From NCBI GenBank assembly GCA_035529855.1, contig DATKVX010000003.1, positions 1 to 32,432 of the forward strand: DNA of 32,432 bases. Direction: 5' to 3'. The translations under genes and the position numbers were made by a program. Each line of letters opens with the position of its first letter. Position 1 is the first letter of the stretch. This DNA is from a bacterium. Lineage in GTDB: Bacteria > RBG-13-66-14 > B26-G2 > WVWN01. Shown in pieces: positions 21,755 through 29,532 of this stretch. Under the pieces are notes generated by a model that was given only the letters and a program-made list of their open reading frames with translations, did no database searches and was not told the DNA's origin.

Positions 21755-23037
21755 TACGGAACGCCCTTGTCGGCGGCCGCGTACGGCTCGAGGCGCCGCG
21801 CGAGTTCCGCCGGTACGTCCGCCACGACGCGAACGCGGCCGTCGTGGTCGTCGCGCGTCAGGACCCGCCCGCGCTCGTACACTTCGGTTAAAAGGGGACC
21901 GGGCGAAAGCTCCGCCACTACGCGGACGCCCTCGCCCGCTAAAACGTCGTCCATCAACGCGACCAATCGGTCGCACCCGTCGCCCGTAGCCGCCGAAATC
22001 GCCACCGGGTTCTCGAAGCCGAGCAGCTCGTAACGGCCTACGTCGAAATCCGGTACCAGGTCGGCCTTGTTGAATACGTCTACCCGGCGCTTCTCGCGCG
22101 CCCCTAACTCGCTTAGGAGGTCCTCCACGACTTCGGCCCGGCCCTCTATGTTCGCCGCGGTCACGTCGCGGACGACGAGTATAACGTCGGCCCGCGTTAT
22201 CTCCTCCATCGTAGCGCGAAACGCGGCTATGATGTCCGGCGGGAGGTTCGATATGAAGCCGACGGTATCCGCCAGCAATACGACTCGCCCCGACGGCAAC
22301 CGCGCCCGCTTAATAAACGGGTCGAGCGTCGCGAACGGCACGTCGGCGGCGTACGCCTCCGAACCGGCGAGCCGGTTGAGGAGCGTCGTCTTCCCGGAAT
22401 TGGTATATCCCACGATGGCCGCCAACGGCAGCGCCGCCCGGCCCGCCCTTTCCAGCGAACGGCGGCGGGAGACGTCCTTGAGCTTACGCTTCAACGTCGA
22501 TATCTTGCGCATCACGCGCCGGCGGTCGATCTCCAACTTGGTTTCGCCCGGGCCGCGTATCCCGATGCCGCCCGCGGTACGGCTCAACTCACCGCCCCAC
22601 CCTCGCAGCCGCGGGAGTTCGTACTCGAGCTGGGCGAGCTCCACTTGCAGGCGGCCTTCGTTCGTGCGGGCCCGCTGGGCGAATATATCCAAAATCACCG
22701 TCGGCCGGTCGACGACGCGAACGTCCAACGCCTCTTCCAAGTTGCGCTGCTGCGCTGGCGTCAACGGCTCGTCGAAGACGACGAGGTTCGCTTCCGTTTC
22801 CTTGACCTCGGCCGCGACCTCGGCCGCCTTGCCCCGGCCTATCAAGAGCGCCGGGTCGGCCTTGTTACGCTTTTGAATAACGCCGCCCGCTACCCCGGCG
22901 CCCGCCGCCCTCACCAGATTCTCGAGCTCCAGAAGCGACTCTTCGGAAGTTAATGCCGACGCGCGGCGCCAATCGACGCCCACCAGAAACGCGCGCTCGG
23001 CCGCGAAGCGGTCCGCGTCTTCGGGCCTAACCGGCAC
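21754..23037 (-). CDS. hflX: ribosome-associated GTPase HflX
   Basis: A roughly 427-residue HflX, a GTPase that splits or rescues ribosomes. The N-terminal HflX domain (ADPALLIGRGKAAEVAAEV; VFDEPLTPAQQRNLE; VVDRPTVILDIFAQRA) and the coiled linker (GPGETKLEIDRRR) are followed by the G domain: G1 GYTNSGKTTLLN (near 210), switch FATLDPF, G3 LADTVGFISNLP, G4 FNKADLV. I choose GTG 23037 because AAAGGGGA sits about 6 nt upstream; a TTG at 23055 adds six residues but lacks a ribosome site. It overlaps the rmlD end by 11 nt and the gatB start by 1 nt. Confidence 0.93.
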   Translation of the reverse strand: MPVRPEDADRFAAERAFLVGVDWRRASALTSEESLLELENLVRAAGAGVAGGVIQKRNKADPALLIGRGKAAEVAAEVKETEANLVVFDEPLTPAQQRNLEEALDVRVVDRPTVILDIFAQRARTNEGRLQVELAQLEYELPRLRGWGGELSRTAGGIGIRGPGETKLEIDRRRVMRKISTLKRKLKDVSRRRSLERAGRAALPLAAIVGYTNSGKTTLLNRLAGSEAYAADVPFATLDPFIKRARLPSGRVVLLADTVGFISNLPPDIIAAFRATMEEITRADVILVVRDVTAANIEGRAEVVEDLLSELGAREKRRVDVFNKADLVPDFDVGRYELLGFENPVAISAATGDGCDRLVALMDDVLAGEGVRVVAELSPGPLLTEVYERGRVLTRDDHDGRVRVVADVPAELARRLEPYAAADKGVP

Positions 23038-23890
23038 CGGGTTCCCCTTTCTCAATTTCGCGTAGATACGCCGCCAAGCCCTCTTGCCACGGCGGCATAA
23101 CCTCGCCCGTGAGGGCCATATACAACGACGCGTCGAGCGCGGAATAGCGTGGCCGCCGCGCCGGCAACTCGAGGTCGGCGGTGGCTATCGCCCTTAACGG
23201 TACTCGATAACCCGTTAAACGCAGAATCTCGCCGGCGACGTCGAACCAGCTGGCCTCGCCCGAGCCGGCGACGTGCAGGACGCCGCGGAATTCTAAGCCG
23301 ACGAGTTTCGCCAACGCCGTCGCCAGGTGGCCGGCGTACGTCGGCGACCCGCGTTGGTCGTCTACCACTTCCAGCGGCTCGCCTTCCTTCGCGCGCGCGA
23401 TTATTTTGGATACGAAGTTGGCGCCCCCGGCGCCGAAGAGCCAGGCCGTGCGGACGATAACGTGCTCGGTAGCCGTCGCCGCTACGCGCTTTTCGCCGTC
23501 GAGTTTGCTTTCGCCGTAAGCGGACAGCGGCTCAGGTCCGTCGCCCTCTTTATAAGGAACTCGCGAACGGCCGTCGAAGACGTAATCGGTGCTTATGTGT
23601 ATTACGCGCGCGCCCGCCGCCGCGGCCGCCGCGGCGACGTTTCCCGCTCCCCGGCCGTTTACGTCGAAGCATAAATCGCGTTTGCTCTCGCAGCCGTCGA
23701 CGTTCGTAAACGCCGCGCAGTTGATGACGACGGCCGGCCTTTCTTCATCCATTACGCCCCGGACACGGCGCGCGTCCGTAACGTCCATCTCGGCGACGTC
23801 GACGCCGACGACGTCAAAACCGTGCCCCGGGAGCTCCCTCATCAGGGCGCGCCCCAAGATGCCGCGGTGTCCGGTAACTAAAATCTTCAC
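23027..23890 (-). CDS. rmlD: dTDP-4-dehydrorhamnose reductase
   Basis: A 287-residue short-chain dehydrogenase-type reductase that performs the last step of dTDP-L-rhamnose synthesis. The NAD(P)-binding MKILVTGHRGILGRAL, VINCAAFTNVDGCE, STDYVFDG (100-107) and the catalytic Y125-x3-K129 in SAYGESKLDGE are all present. It starts with GTG (23890-23888), 4 nt after the rmlB stop. Together with rmlB, rmlA and the rmlC-like gene on the same strand it completes the pathway. Confidence 0.95.
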   Translation of the reverse strand: MKILVTGHRGILGRALMRELPGHGFDVVGVDVAEMDVTDARRVRGVMDEERPAVVINCAAFTNVDGCESKRDLCFDVNGRGAGNVAAAAAAAGARVIHISTDYVFDGRSRVPYKEGDGPEPLSAYGESKLDGEKRVAATATEHVIVRTAWLFGAGGANFVSKIIARAKEGEPLEVVDDQRGSPTYAGHLATALAKLVGLEFRGVLHVAGSGEASWFDVAGEILRLTGYRVPLRAIATADLELPARRPRYSALDASLYMALTGEVMPPWQEGLAAYLREIEKGEPGAG

Positions 23891-23894
23891 GCGT

Positions 23895-24893
23895 TTAACC
23901 GCCGTACTGGCGCTTGTAATATTCGTCGAAAGCCTCGTCCTTAAGAGGCCGCCACCAGTCTTCGTGTTCGACGTACCAACGAACCGTCTCCTCGAGGCCC
24001 GCGTCGAACGGCGTTCGGGGACGCCACCCCAAGGCCTTAATGCGTTCGCAGCTCAGCGCGTAACGGCGGTCGTGGCCCGGGCGGTCTTTGACGTACGTTA
24101 TCAGGTCGTCGCCCTTGCCGAGTAACTTCAGGATGCGCTTCGTAACGTCTACGTTCTCGAGTTCACAATCGCCGCCGACGTTGTAAACGGTCCCCGGCTC
24201 GCCCCTCTCGAGCAGCAACGCGAGCGCCTCGCAGTTGTCGCGCACGTGCAGCCAGTCGCGCACCTGGCGGCCGTCGCCGTACACCGGCAACGGTTTATCG
24301 TCGAGCGCGTTGGTAACGAACAGCGGTATTAACTTTTCGGGATACTGGAACGGGCCGTAGTTGTTGGTCGAACGCGCCACCAGCGCCGGCGCGCCGAAGG
24401 TCTTGGCGTACGCGAGCGCGAGTAAGTCGCCGCCGGCCTTCGACGCCGAATACGGGCTCGAGGGCTCGAGCGCAGCTCCCTCGCCGAACGCGCCCTCGTC
24501 TATGGACCCGTAGACTTCGTCCGTCGAGACCTGCACGAATATTTTGACGCCGTGCTCGCGCGCCGCCTCGAGCAACGTGAACGTTCCGACGACGTCCGTT
24601 AGAACGAACTCCCTGGGGAAAAGTATGGACCGGTCGACGTGCGTTTCGGCGGCGAAATTTATCACGGCGTCACAGCCGGCGATGACCCGGCGCACGACGT
24701 CCTCGTCGGCGACGTCGCCCCGTACGAAAGTGAACCGAGGATTATCGCGAGCGCTCTTGAGGTTCTCGACGTTGCCGGCGTACGTCAGTTTATCCAGGAC
24801 GACCACGTCGACGCCGGGCCAGCGCTCGAGCGCGTACAAAACGAAATTCGAGCCGATAAATCCGGCGCCGCCCGTCGCGAGTATTCGTTCCAT
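23895..24893 (-). CDS. rmlB: dTDP-glucose 4,6-dehydratase
   Basis: A 332-residue extended short-chain dehydrogenase that converts dTDP-glucose to dTDP-4-keto-6-deoxyglucose. NAD-binding GGAGFIG at 8-14, NFAAETHVDRSI at 79-90, STDEVYGS at 123-130 and catalytic Y148-x3-K152 (SPYSASKAGGD) are seen, followed by ARSTNNYGPFQYPEKLIP, which is diagnostic for RmlB. Full length. It begins 3 nt after the nuclease stop codon, within the long minus-strand run. Confidence 0.97.
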   Translation of the reverse strand: MERILATGGAGFIGSNFVLYALERWPGVDVVVLDKLTYAGNVENLKSARDNPRFTFVRGDVADEDVVRRVIAGCDAVINFAAETHVDRSILFPREFVLTDVVGTFTLLEAAREHGVKIFVQVSTDEVYGSIDEGAFGEGAALEPSSPYSASKAGGDLLALAYAKTFGAPALVARSTNNYGPFQYPEKLIPLFVTNALDDKPLPVYGDGRQVRDWLHVRDNCEALALLLERGEPGTVYNVGGDCELENVDVTKRILKLLGKGDDLITYVKDRPGHDRRYALSCERIKALGWRPRTPFDAGLEETVRWYVEHEDWWRPLKDEAFDEYYKRQYGG

Positions 24894-24896
24894 TAA

Positions 24897-25418
24897 TCAG
24901 CTCTCCCCGTTGCGCCGCCGGGCCGCCCATATGCCGCGGCCCCGCCGCCGCGCCTCCTCTTCCGCGCGTCGAAACCGCGGCGCGAACGCCGTGTTGGGCG
25001 GGATTTCCAACGTCTTCGCCCAACCGGCGCGAACCATTTCCTCGTTCACGAAGACCAACCGTCCGGCCTCCGTACGCACGTAAACGTACGCCAGCGTTCT
25101 CCCGTAGCGGTCGTACCGTTCGCGGCCGTAGCCGAGCGACATTTTCCCTTGCGAAAGGAGTCGTTCGTTGTACCCCCGCGCCTCGTCGTAAAAAGGCTCG
25201 TCCCTCTCGGGGGCGTCGATGCCTATATATCGTACGGGCCCCACGCCCGCCATCCTGATAGTATCGCCGTCGACGACGTCGTACCTCCCGGCGCCGAACA
25301 GGAAACTTCGCCACCCGAATTCGCGGCCGCTCCTGGAGGCGATGACGGCGACGGTCGTAACCGCCGCCACGGCCAACGTGAGCGCCGCGACCAATCGCTT
25401 TTTAGAAGAGCGCGGCAT
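24897..25418 (-). CDS. membrane-anchored or secreted thermonuclease (SNase-like)
   Basis: A 173-residue protein with an N-terminal hydrophobic helix (about 9-27) preceded by lysines, then a staphylococcal-nuclease-fold domain. The active site is readable: VDGDTIR (49-55), R63, D68 and E71 in RYIGIDAPER, and the later Arg in DRYGRTLAYV (105-108). The enzyme would hydrolyse DNA or RNA outside the cytoplasm with calcium. Its start overlaps the end of the DUF72 gene by 17 nt and its stop lies 3 nt before rmlB, so it is embedded in a sugar-nucleotide run without an evident functional tie. Confidence 0.9.
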   Translation of the reverse strand: MPRSSKKRLVAALTLAVAAVTTVAVIASRSGREFGWRSFLFGAGRYDVVDGDTIRMAGVGPVRYIGIDAPERDEPFYDEARGYNERLLSQGKMSLGYGRERYDRYGRTLAYVYVRTEAGRLVFVNEEMVRAGWAKTLEIPPNTAFAPRFRRAEEEARRRGRGIWAARRRNGES

Positions 25419-26220
25419 CTCCCGGCGGCTCGAGCGCCACCCCCAGCAAGTCCATCATCATCTCGGCGTTGGTGACCGCCTGCCCCAGCGGGTGGTTGTT
25501 CATAAATACGTACGTCTTCTTGGCCTTGGCCGCCACTTCCTTTATCCGCGGTAACCACTCTTCCAACTCTTGCCGCGGATATAAATAATCGTACCGCTCC
25601 GCCGCTTGCTCGTGTCGCCACCACTTCTTGGCGTTGCGGCCGTGGAAGCGGAAATACCCCACGTCGGAAGTGGCCGCCGCCGTAGCCGGCAACAACCCCT
25701 TGAGGCCCGGCTCGTCGACGTTACAAAACCCGACCTTCATCTCCGACAGTTGCTCGAACGCGTCGTCGTTGACCCAGGAATCGTTTCGGAACTCGGCCAC
25801 CACGCTCAGGTCGCCGAGGTACTCCGCTATTTTCTTCAGGAATTCCATCGCCGCCGGCGTGTACTTGAAGCGCCAAGGAAATTGCGCCAACAAACACCCC
25901 AGCACGCCGGCCTCCGCCATCGGCTCGACGCCCCGGCGGTAATCGCCGGCCAGCTCCTCGGTAAGTTTACCCTCGTGGGTTATGTCGCCCGTCAGCTTAA
26001 CGGCGTAACTCAGGCGGGGCGCCTTGCTCGCGATCGCCGCCATGGTGCGGGCGGCCGGCAGCCGGTAATAGGTAAAATTGATTTCGACCGCGGCGAAGCG
26101 GCGGGTGTAGAAAGCCAGCATGTCGCGGTCTTTAATGTCGGCGGGGTAAAAAGGGCCCTTCCAATCCTGGTAGGAGTACCCAGACGTCCCTACTAAAATA
26201 TTTCTCTTCTTCTTAACCAA
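25402..26220 (-). CDS. DUF72 family protein
   Basis: A 272-residue DUF72 (YecE-like) protein, TIM-barrel-like. Family marks: ILVGTSGYSYQDWKGPFYP at the N terminus, FYTRRFAAVEINFTYYRLP, LAQFPWRFKYT, VVAEFRNDSW, GYFRFHGRNAKKWW and the terminal YVFMNNHPLGQAVTNA. The biochemical role of the family is not established. The best start is a TTG (26220-26218) directly before VKKKRNILVG; no Shine-Dalgarno sequence is visible, so the exact start is less sure than the identity. Confidence 0.9.
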   Translation of the reverse strand: MVKKKRNILVGTSGYSYQDWKGPFYPADIKDRDMLAFYTRRFAAVEINFTYYRLPAARTMAAIASKAPRLSYAVKLTGDITHEGKLTEELAGDYRRGVEPMAEAGVLGCLLAQFPWRFKYTPAAMEFLKKIAEYLGDLSVVAEFRNDSWVNDDAFEQLSEMKVGFCNVDEPGLKGLLPATAAATSDVGYFRFHGRNAKKWWRHEQAAERYDYLYPRQELEEWLPRIKEVAAKAKKTYVFMNNHPLGQAVTNAEMMMDLLGVALEPPGDAALF

Positions 26221-26238
26221 ATAAATTAATACGGCAAC

Positions 26239-27261
26239 CTACTGCGCCGTCTCACGTTCACCCTGCGACGTCTCGCCGGTTAAAGGGGCGACGCCGGCGT
26301 ACGTCAAAGCCTCGGCGATAGTCACGTCGTTCAACTGCCCCACTACCGACGCCGCCGCGACCCAGCCGGTATCCTCGTCCGCGGCCAAGAACGCGTTCGC
26401 CCACTCGGCGGGGAGCTCTCCCAGGCCCAGCTCTTCCCGGCGTTTACCGTGCCGCACCTTGGCCTGTTCGTCCAGGCCCGCTTTCTTAACCGCCTCTAAC
26501 TTGTCTATGTAGACGACCCGCTCCTCGACGAAAGCGGCGAGCTTCTCGTCCGTTACGGCGTCGCCGAAGTCGACGCGTTTCTTCAGCGCCTTTACCAGCT
26601 TCGCCGGGATATCCTCGCGGGCGTAAAAGAGCGCCGTCTTACGGGCGTCGCGGCTCGCCGTCTCGCGAACGACGTACGCCAGCTCTTTCTCGTGCGTATA
26701 GACGGCCGAGAGGTCAAAGGGCGTCTCGACGATGTCTTTGAACTTCTGGCGCCACGTCGCCGCGTCCGCGCTTTCCGCGTCGGCCAACAGGCCCAGGCAT
26801 TTGACCGCCCAGCCGTAATCGAGCGGCGGCCTGGCGAGCGTCGCCTCCACCTCGCGGCCCACCACCGCGTCCAACTCGTGCTCCTCCACGACCGACCCGC
26901 GCGGGCACTCCTCGACTACCCGGGCGAGCCAGGGATACGCCTCGGCGCGTTTACCTTCCGCCAGGTACGTCCGCGCCGTTCCCAGGAACGCGTCGTCGCA
27001 CAGCTCGCCGCGGTGGTAGTCGACGACGGCGCGATACGCGTCGCGCGCGAACGCGTACTTCCGCGCCGGCATCAGCTTATCGTCCGCGACGGCCAAAACG
27101 CGTTCCGCCTCGCCGGCCGACATCTTGCCGAACGTTACGCGGCAGCTCAGGTCCGACGTTATTTTAACCGTTTTGACGTTGAAGGCGACGTAAAGGCCGC
27201 CGGCGACCGTCACCCCGACGGCCGCAAATATTAAAATCCCGTATAACTTCTTCTTGGTCAA
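26239..27261 (-). CDS. membrane-anchored helical-repeat protein of unknown function
   Basis: A 340-residue protein with a Lys-rich start, one membrane helix (about 7-27) and a large, mostly helical soluble region. Residues about 50-125 look like TPR-type helical pairs (ARKYAFARDAYRAVVDYHRGEL; TYLAEGKRAEAYPWLARVV). Two further helical stretches follow; the C terminus is Glu/Thr/Gln-rich. I do not recognise a family. It begins with TTG (27261-27259), with GAGGG 4 nt upstream, 14 nt after the rmlA stop. A periplasm-facing scaffold is the plain reading of this layout, but no role can be assigned. Confidence 0.8.
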   Translation of the reverse strand: MTKKKLYGILIFAAVGVTVAGGLYVAFNVKTVKITSDLSCRVTFGKMSAGEAERVLAVADDKLMPARKYAFARDAYRAVVDYHRGELCDDAFLGTARTYLAEGKRAEAYPWLARVVEECPRGSVVEEHELDAVVGREVEATLARPPLDYGWAVKCLGLLADAESADAATWRQKFKDIVETPFDLSAVYTHEKELAYVVRETASRDARKTALFYAREDIPAKLVKALKKRVDFGDAVTDEKLAAFVEERVVYIDKLEAVKKAGLDEQAKVRHGKRREELGLGELPAEWANAFLAADEDTGWVAAASVVGQLNDVTIAEALTYAGVAPLTGETSQGERETAQ

Positions 27262-27275
27262 TCGCCCTCGAGTCG

Positions 27276-28016
27276 TCAGTTAGCCGGCTCGTCTTTGTTG
27301 GCGCCGGTATCGGCGACCAGGTTCGACGCCCGCAGGAGCGACGGAAAAGTCCCGGCGTCGGTCCACCAACCGTCCAATACGGCGTACGTCATCTTCCCCC
27401 ACGCTATGTATTGGTTGTTGACGTCGGTTATCTCGAGCTCGCCCCGGCCGGACGGCTTAAGGTCCTTTATTACGTCGAAGACGCGCCCGTCGTACAGATA
27501 AATACCTATCACGGCGAGGTCGGTGGGCGGCGACTCCGGCTTCTCGATAATCCGCGTCACGCGGTCGCCGTCGACGTCCGCCACGCCGAAGCGCCGGGGG
27601 TCCTCCACCTTTTTCAAGAATATTTTGGCGCCCCGGCCGGCTTCCGCGAAGGCCGCCATCGAGCGGTTCACGTTCCCCTCAATAATGGTATCGCCCAAAA
27701 TAACCGCCACCGGCTCGCCGTCCGCGAAGTCCTCCGCCAGCGCGAGCGCCGCGGCGATGCCGCCCGAGCCCTCCTGATAGGCGTAGTGGAGACGCTTAAG
27801 GCCGAACTCGGCGCCGTTGCCCAAGAGCCGCAAGAAGTCGCCGGCGAACTCGCCGCCCGTCACCACCATTATGTCCTCGACGCCGGCCTGGACCAGCGTC
27901 GTAAGCGGGTAGTATATCATCGGCTTGTCGTATAACGGCAAGAGGTGCTTGTTGGTTATTTTCGTTATGGGCAGGAGCCGGGAGCCGGTCCCGCCCGCCG
28001 TGATGACGCCCTTCAT
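27276..28016 (-). CDS. rmlA: glucose-1-phosphate thymidylyltransferase (short form)
   Basis: A 246-residue sugar-phosphate nucleotidyltransferase that makes dTDP-glucose from glucose-1-phosphate and dTTP. The signature loop GGTGSRLLPITKITNKHLLP (8-27), YDKPMIYYPL, AYQEGSGGIAAAL, VILGDTII (metal-binding Asp) and the later WWTDAGT are present. It is shorter than the 290-residue enterobacterial RmlA because the C-terminal extension is missing, a recognised short form. A 62-bp gap without a clear promoter separates it from the rmlC-like gene upstream. Confidence 0.92.
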   Translation of the reverse strand: MKGVITAGGTGSRLLPITKITNKHLLPLYDKPMIYYPLTTLVQAGVEDIMVVTGGEFAGDFLRLLGNGAEFGLKRLHYAYQEGSGGIAAALALAEDFADGEPVAVILGDTIIEGNVNRSMAAFAEAGRGAKIFLKKVEDPRRFGVADVDGDRVTRIIEKPESPPTDLAVIGIYLYDGRVFDVIKDLKPSGRGELEITDVNNQYIAWGKMTYAVLDGWWTDAGTFPSLLRASNLVADTGANKDEPAN

Positions 28017-28078
28017 AAGCTCGAGCCTACATTATTCAAAATTAATCCAACCGTTCGATAAGCCGCCGGTACGCGGCA

Positions 28079-28564
28079 CTACCCGCTCGCCGGGTCGGCC
28101 TCGCCCCAGTCGTACGGTATCGCCGGGTCGTCGTACGGCCGCCGGAGCTCGTCGGGTTGGTCGTAATCGTAAAGCTCGGTCGGCACGTTCACGACGTGCG
28201 CCGGCGCGCCGCCGACGGCCTTAAAGCCGTGGTAGACGCCCGGGGGCACGACTATTAGTACCGGGTTGTTCTCGCCCGCTGCGATTTCGAGAACGTTGCC
28301 GCGCGTGGGCGAGCCCTCGCGGCCGTCGTAAAGCCCTACGCGCGCTTCGCCGGCGACGACGGCCAAGTGGTCCGTCTGGCGCTCGTGGGCGTGCCACGCT
28401 TTGACGACGCCCGGCCCCGCTACCGTAACGTAGACCTGGCCGAACCGCTGGAAATGCGGGTCGTCGGCACGCAATATCTCCATCAGCCAACCCCGCTCGT
28501 CGCGCAAAAGGCGGAGCGGTTTTACGATGACGCCGTCGATAAGTTGTCCCGGTTCGTCCGGCAT
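28079..28564 (-). CDS. rmlC: dTDP-4-dehydrorhamnose 3,5-epimerase-like cupin
   Basis: A 161-residue cupin. VAGPGVVKAWHAHERQTDHL holds the first metal/active-site-like histidines, followed by VGLYDGREGSPT, VVPPGVYHGFKAVG and the family's C-terminal VPTELYDYDQPDELRRPYD. The context (rmlA, rmlB, rmlD on the same strand) supports the epimerase role. It is shorter than classical RmlC (about 180), and the usual G-L-H-Y-Q...QGKL block with the catalytic Lys reads A-W-H-A-H...QTDH here. It therefore belongs to a divergent subgroup, and an isomerase of the QdtA/FdtA type is a less likely alternative. Confidence 0.8.
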   Translation of the reverse strand: MPDEPGQLIDGVIVKPLRLLRDERGWLMEILRADDPHFQRFGQVYVTVAGPGVVKAWHAHERQTDHLAVVAGEARVGLYDGREGSPTRGNVLEIAAGENNPVLIVVPPGVYHGFKAVGGAPAHVVNVPTELYDYDQPDELRRPYDDPAIPYDWGEADPASG

Positions 28565-28578
28565 GACCCGCGCCGCCG

Positions 28579-29517
28579 TTACTCGACGACGGCCGCGGCC
28601 ACGTACCCCACGACGCCGCCGCTCGCGTCGCCGGTTACGTCGCCCGAATTTTTATACTCGAGCGCTACGGCCTCCGTCGCACCCAGAGCCTTCGCGTACC
28701 AGAACGCGGCCGCCACTACGCCGGGCGCGTCTATTTCGAACTCCCCCGCGTTCTGGCCGACGAAGATCGCGAGCTCGTCGAAACGCTCAAACGTCCTAAT
28801 GAACGCCCGGTCGAGCTTCACGGCTTCGTCGTAAGGGTGGTAATGGCTCAGGTCGCACGTCGCCACCGTCACGACGTCGGAACCTTCGGCCGCGACGGCC
28901 TCGGCTAACGCCTTCCCGAAGCGCGCCGCCGCGCCGGCGTCGTGTTGGCAGAAAATGAACGGTGCGATACGAGCTTCCGGGAACAGCGTCTGGACGAAGG
29001 GGAGCTGGACCTCGAGGCAGTGCTCCCGGGTGAAAGGTACGTTGCTGTACGTCACGTCGGCGCAACCGTCCGCCACCGCGGCCACGAGTTCGACGTCGAC
29101 CCGCGCCACTCCCAGCGGCGTCTCGTAGCCGTCGTACGTACCGGTGGCGATGCCCGGCGAGGCGCAGTGGTGGCTCGGCCCGAGCAGGATGACCGTCGCC
29201 GGCCGACGCCCCTGGAGCTGGCGGAAGGCCGTCGCCGCGACGGCGCCGGAGTACGGATAACCGGCGTGGGGCGTTATTATCGCGACGACGTCGTCCGCCG
29301 GTACCGACGCGTCAGCGTCTCCCAACAAGCCTTCCACCGCGGCCTTCAGCTCGTCGGCTTCGCCCGGGTAGAACGCTCCGGCGACGTTCGGCGGCTTGAC
29401 CGACGCTTTCTCCGCCGCGCTCTCCGCGGCCGCCGGCCGTTCGGTAACGCCCTTTTTACACGACGTCGCCGCAAACGTCAGCATCGCCGCCAGGATATAA
29501 AACCATACCGTTCTCAT
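28579..29517 (-). CDS. MEMO1-family protein with a lipoprotein-like signal
   Basis: A 312-residue Memo-like (AmmeMemoRadiSam protein B) domain, related in fold to extradiol dioxygenases. The His motifs ITPHAGYPYSGAVAA, LLGPSHHCAS and CDLSHYHPYDEA are present, as is the C-terminal LEYKNSGDVTGD...GGVVGYVAAA. Two things are unusual. The N terminus is a signal sequence ending FAATSC (Cys20) followed by a Pro/Ala/Glu linker, which suggests an exported lipoprotein, although Ala at -3 is not ideal. And the segment that carries the conserved metal-site Cys in other members (ICG...) reads IDAPGVVAAA here. AMMECR1 and the radical SAM partner are not nearby. Confidence 0.87.
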   Translation of the reverse strand: MRTVWFYILAAMLTFAATSCKKGVTERPAAAESAAEKASVKPPNVAGAFYPGEADELKAAVEGLLGDADASVPADDVVAIITPHAGYPYSGAVAATAFRQLQGRRPATVILLGPSHHCASPGIATGTYDGYETPLGVARVDVELVAAVADGCADVTYSNVPFTREHCLEVQLPFVQTLFPEARIAPFIFCQHDAGAAARFGKALAEAVAAEGSDVVTVATCDLSHYHPYDEAVKLDRAFIRTFERFDELAIFVGQNAGEFEIDAPGVVAAAFWYAKALGATEAVALEYKNSGDVTGDASGGVVGYVAAAVVE

Positions 29518-29532
29518 GTCGCACTCACCCTC

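Noticed and set aside
21755-21976. Upstream extension of gatB
   Set aside because: Arg/Pro-rich shadow within hflX; the family N terminus begins at the ATG that overlaps the hflX stop.
28017-28078. Possible internal promoter between the rmlC-like gene and rmlA
   Set aside because: The gap is relatively AT-rich, but I found no pair of -35 and -10 hexamers at an acceptable spacing.
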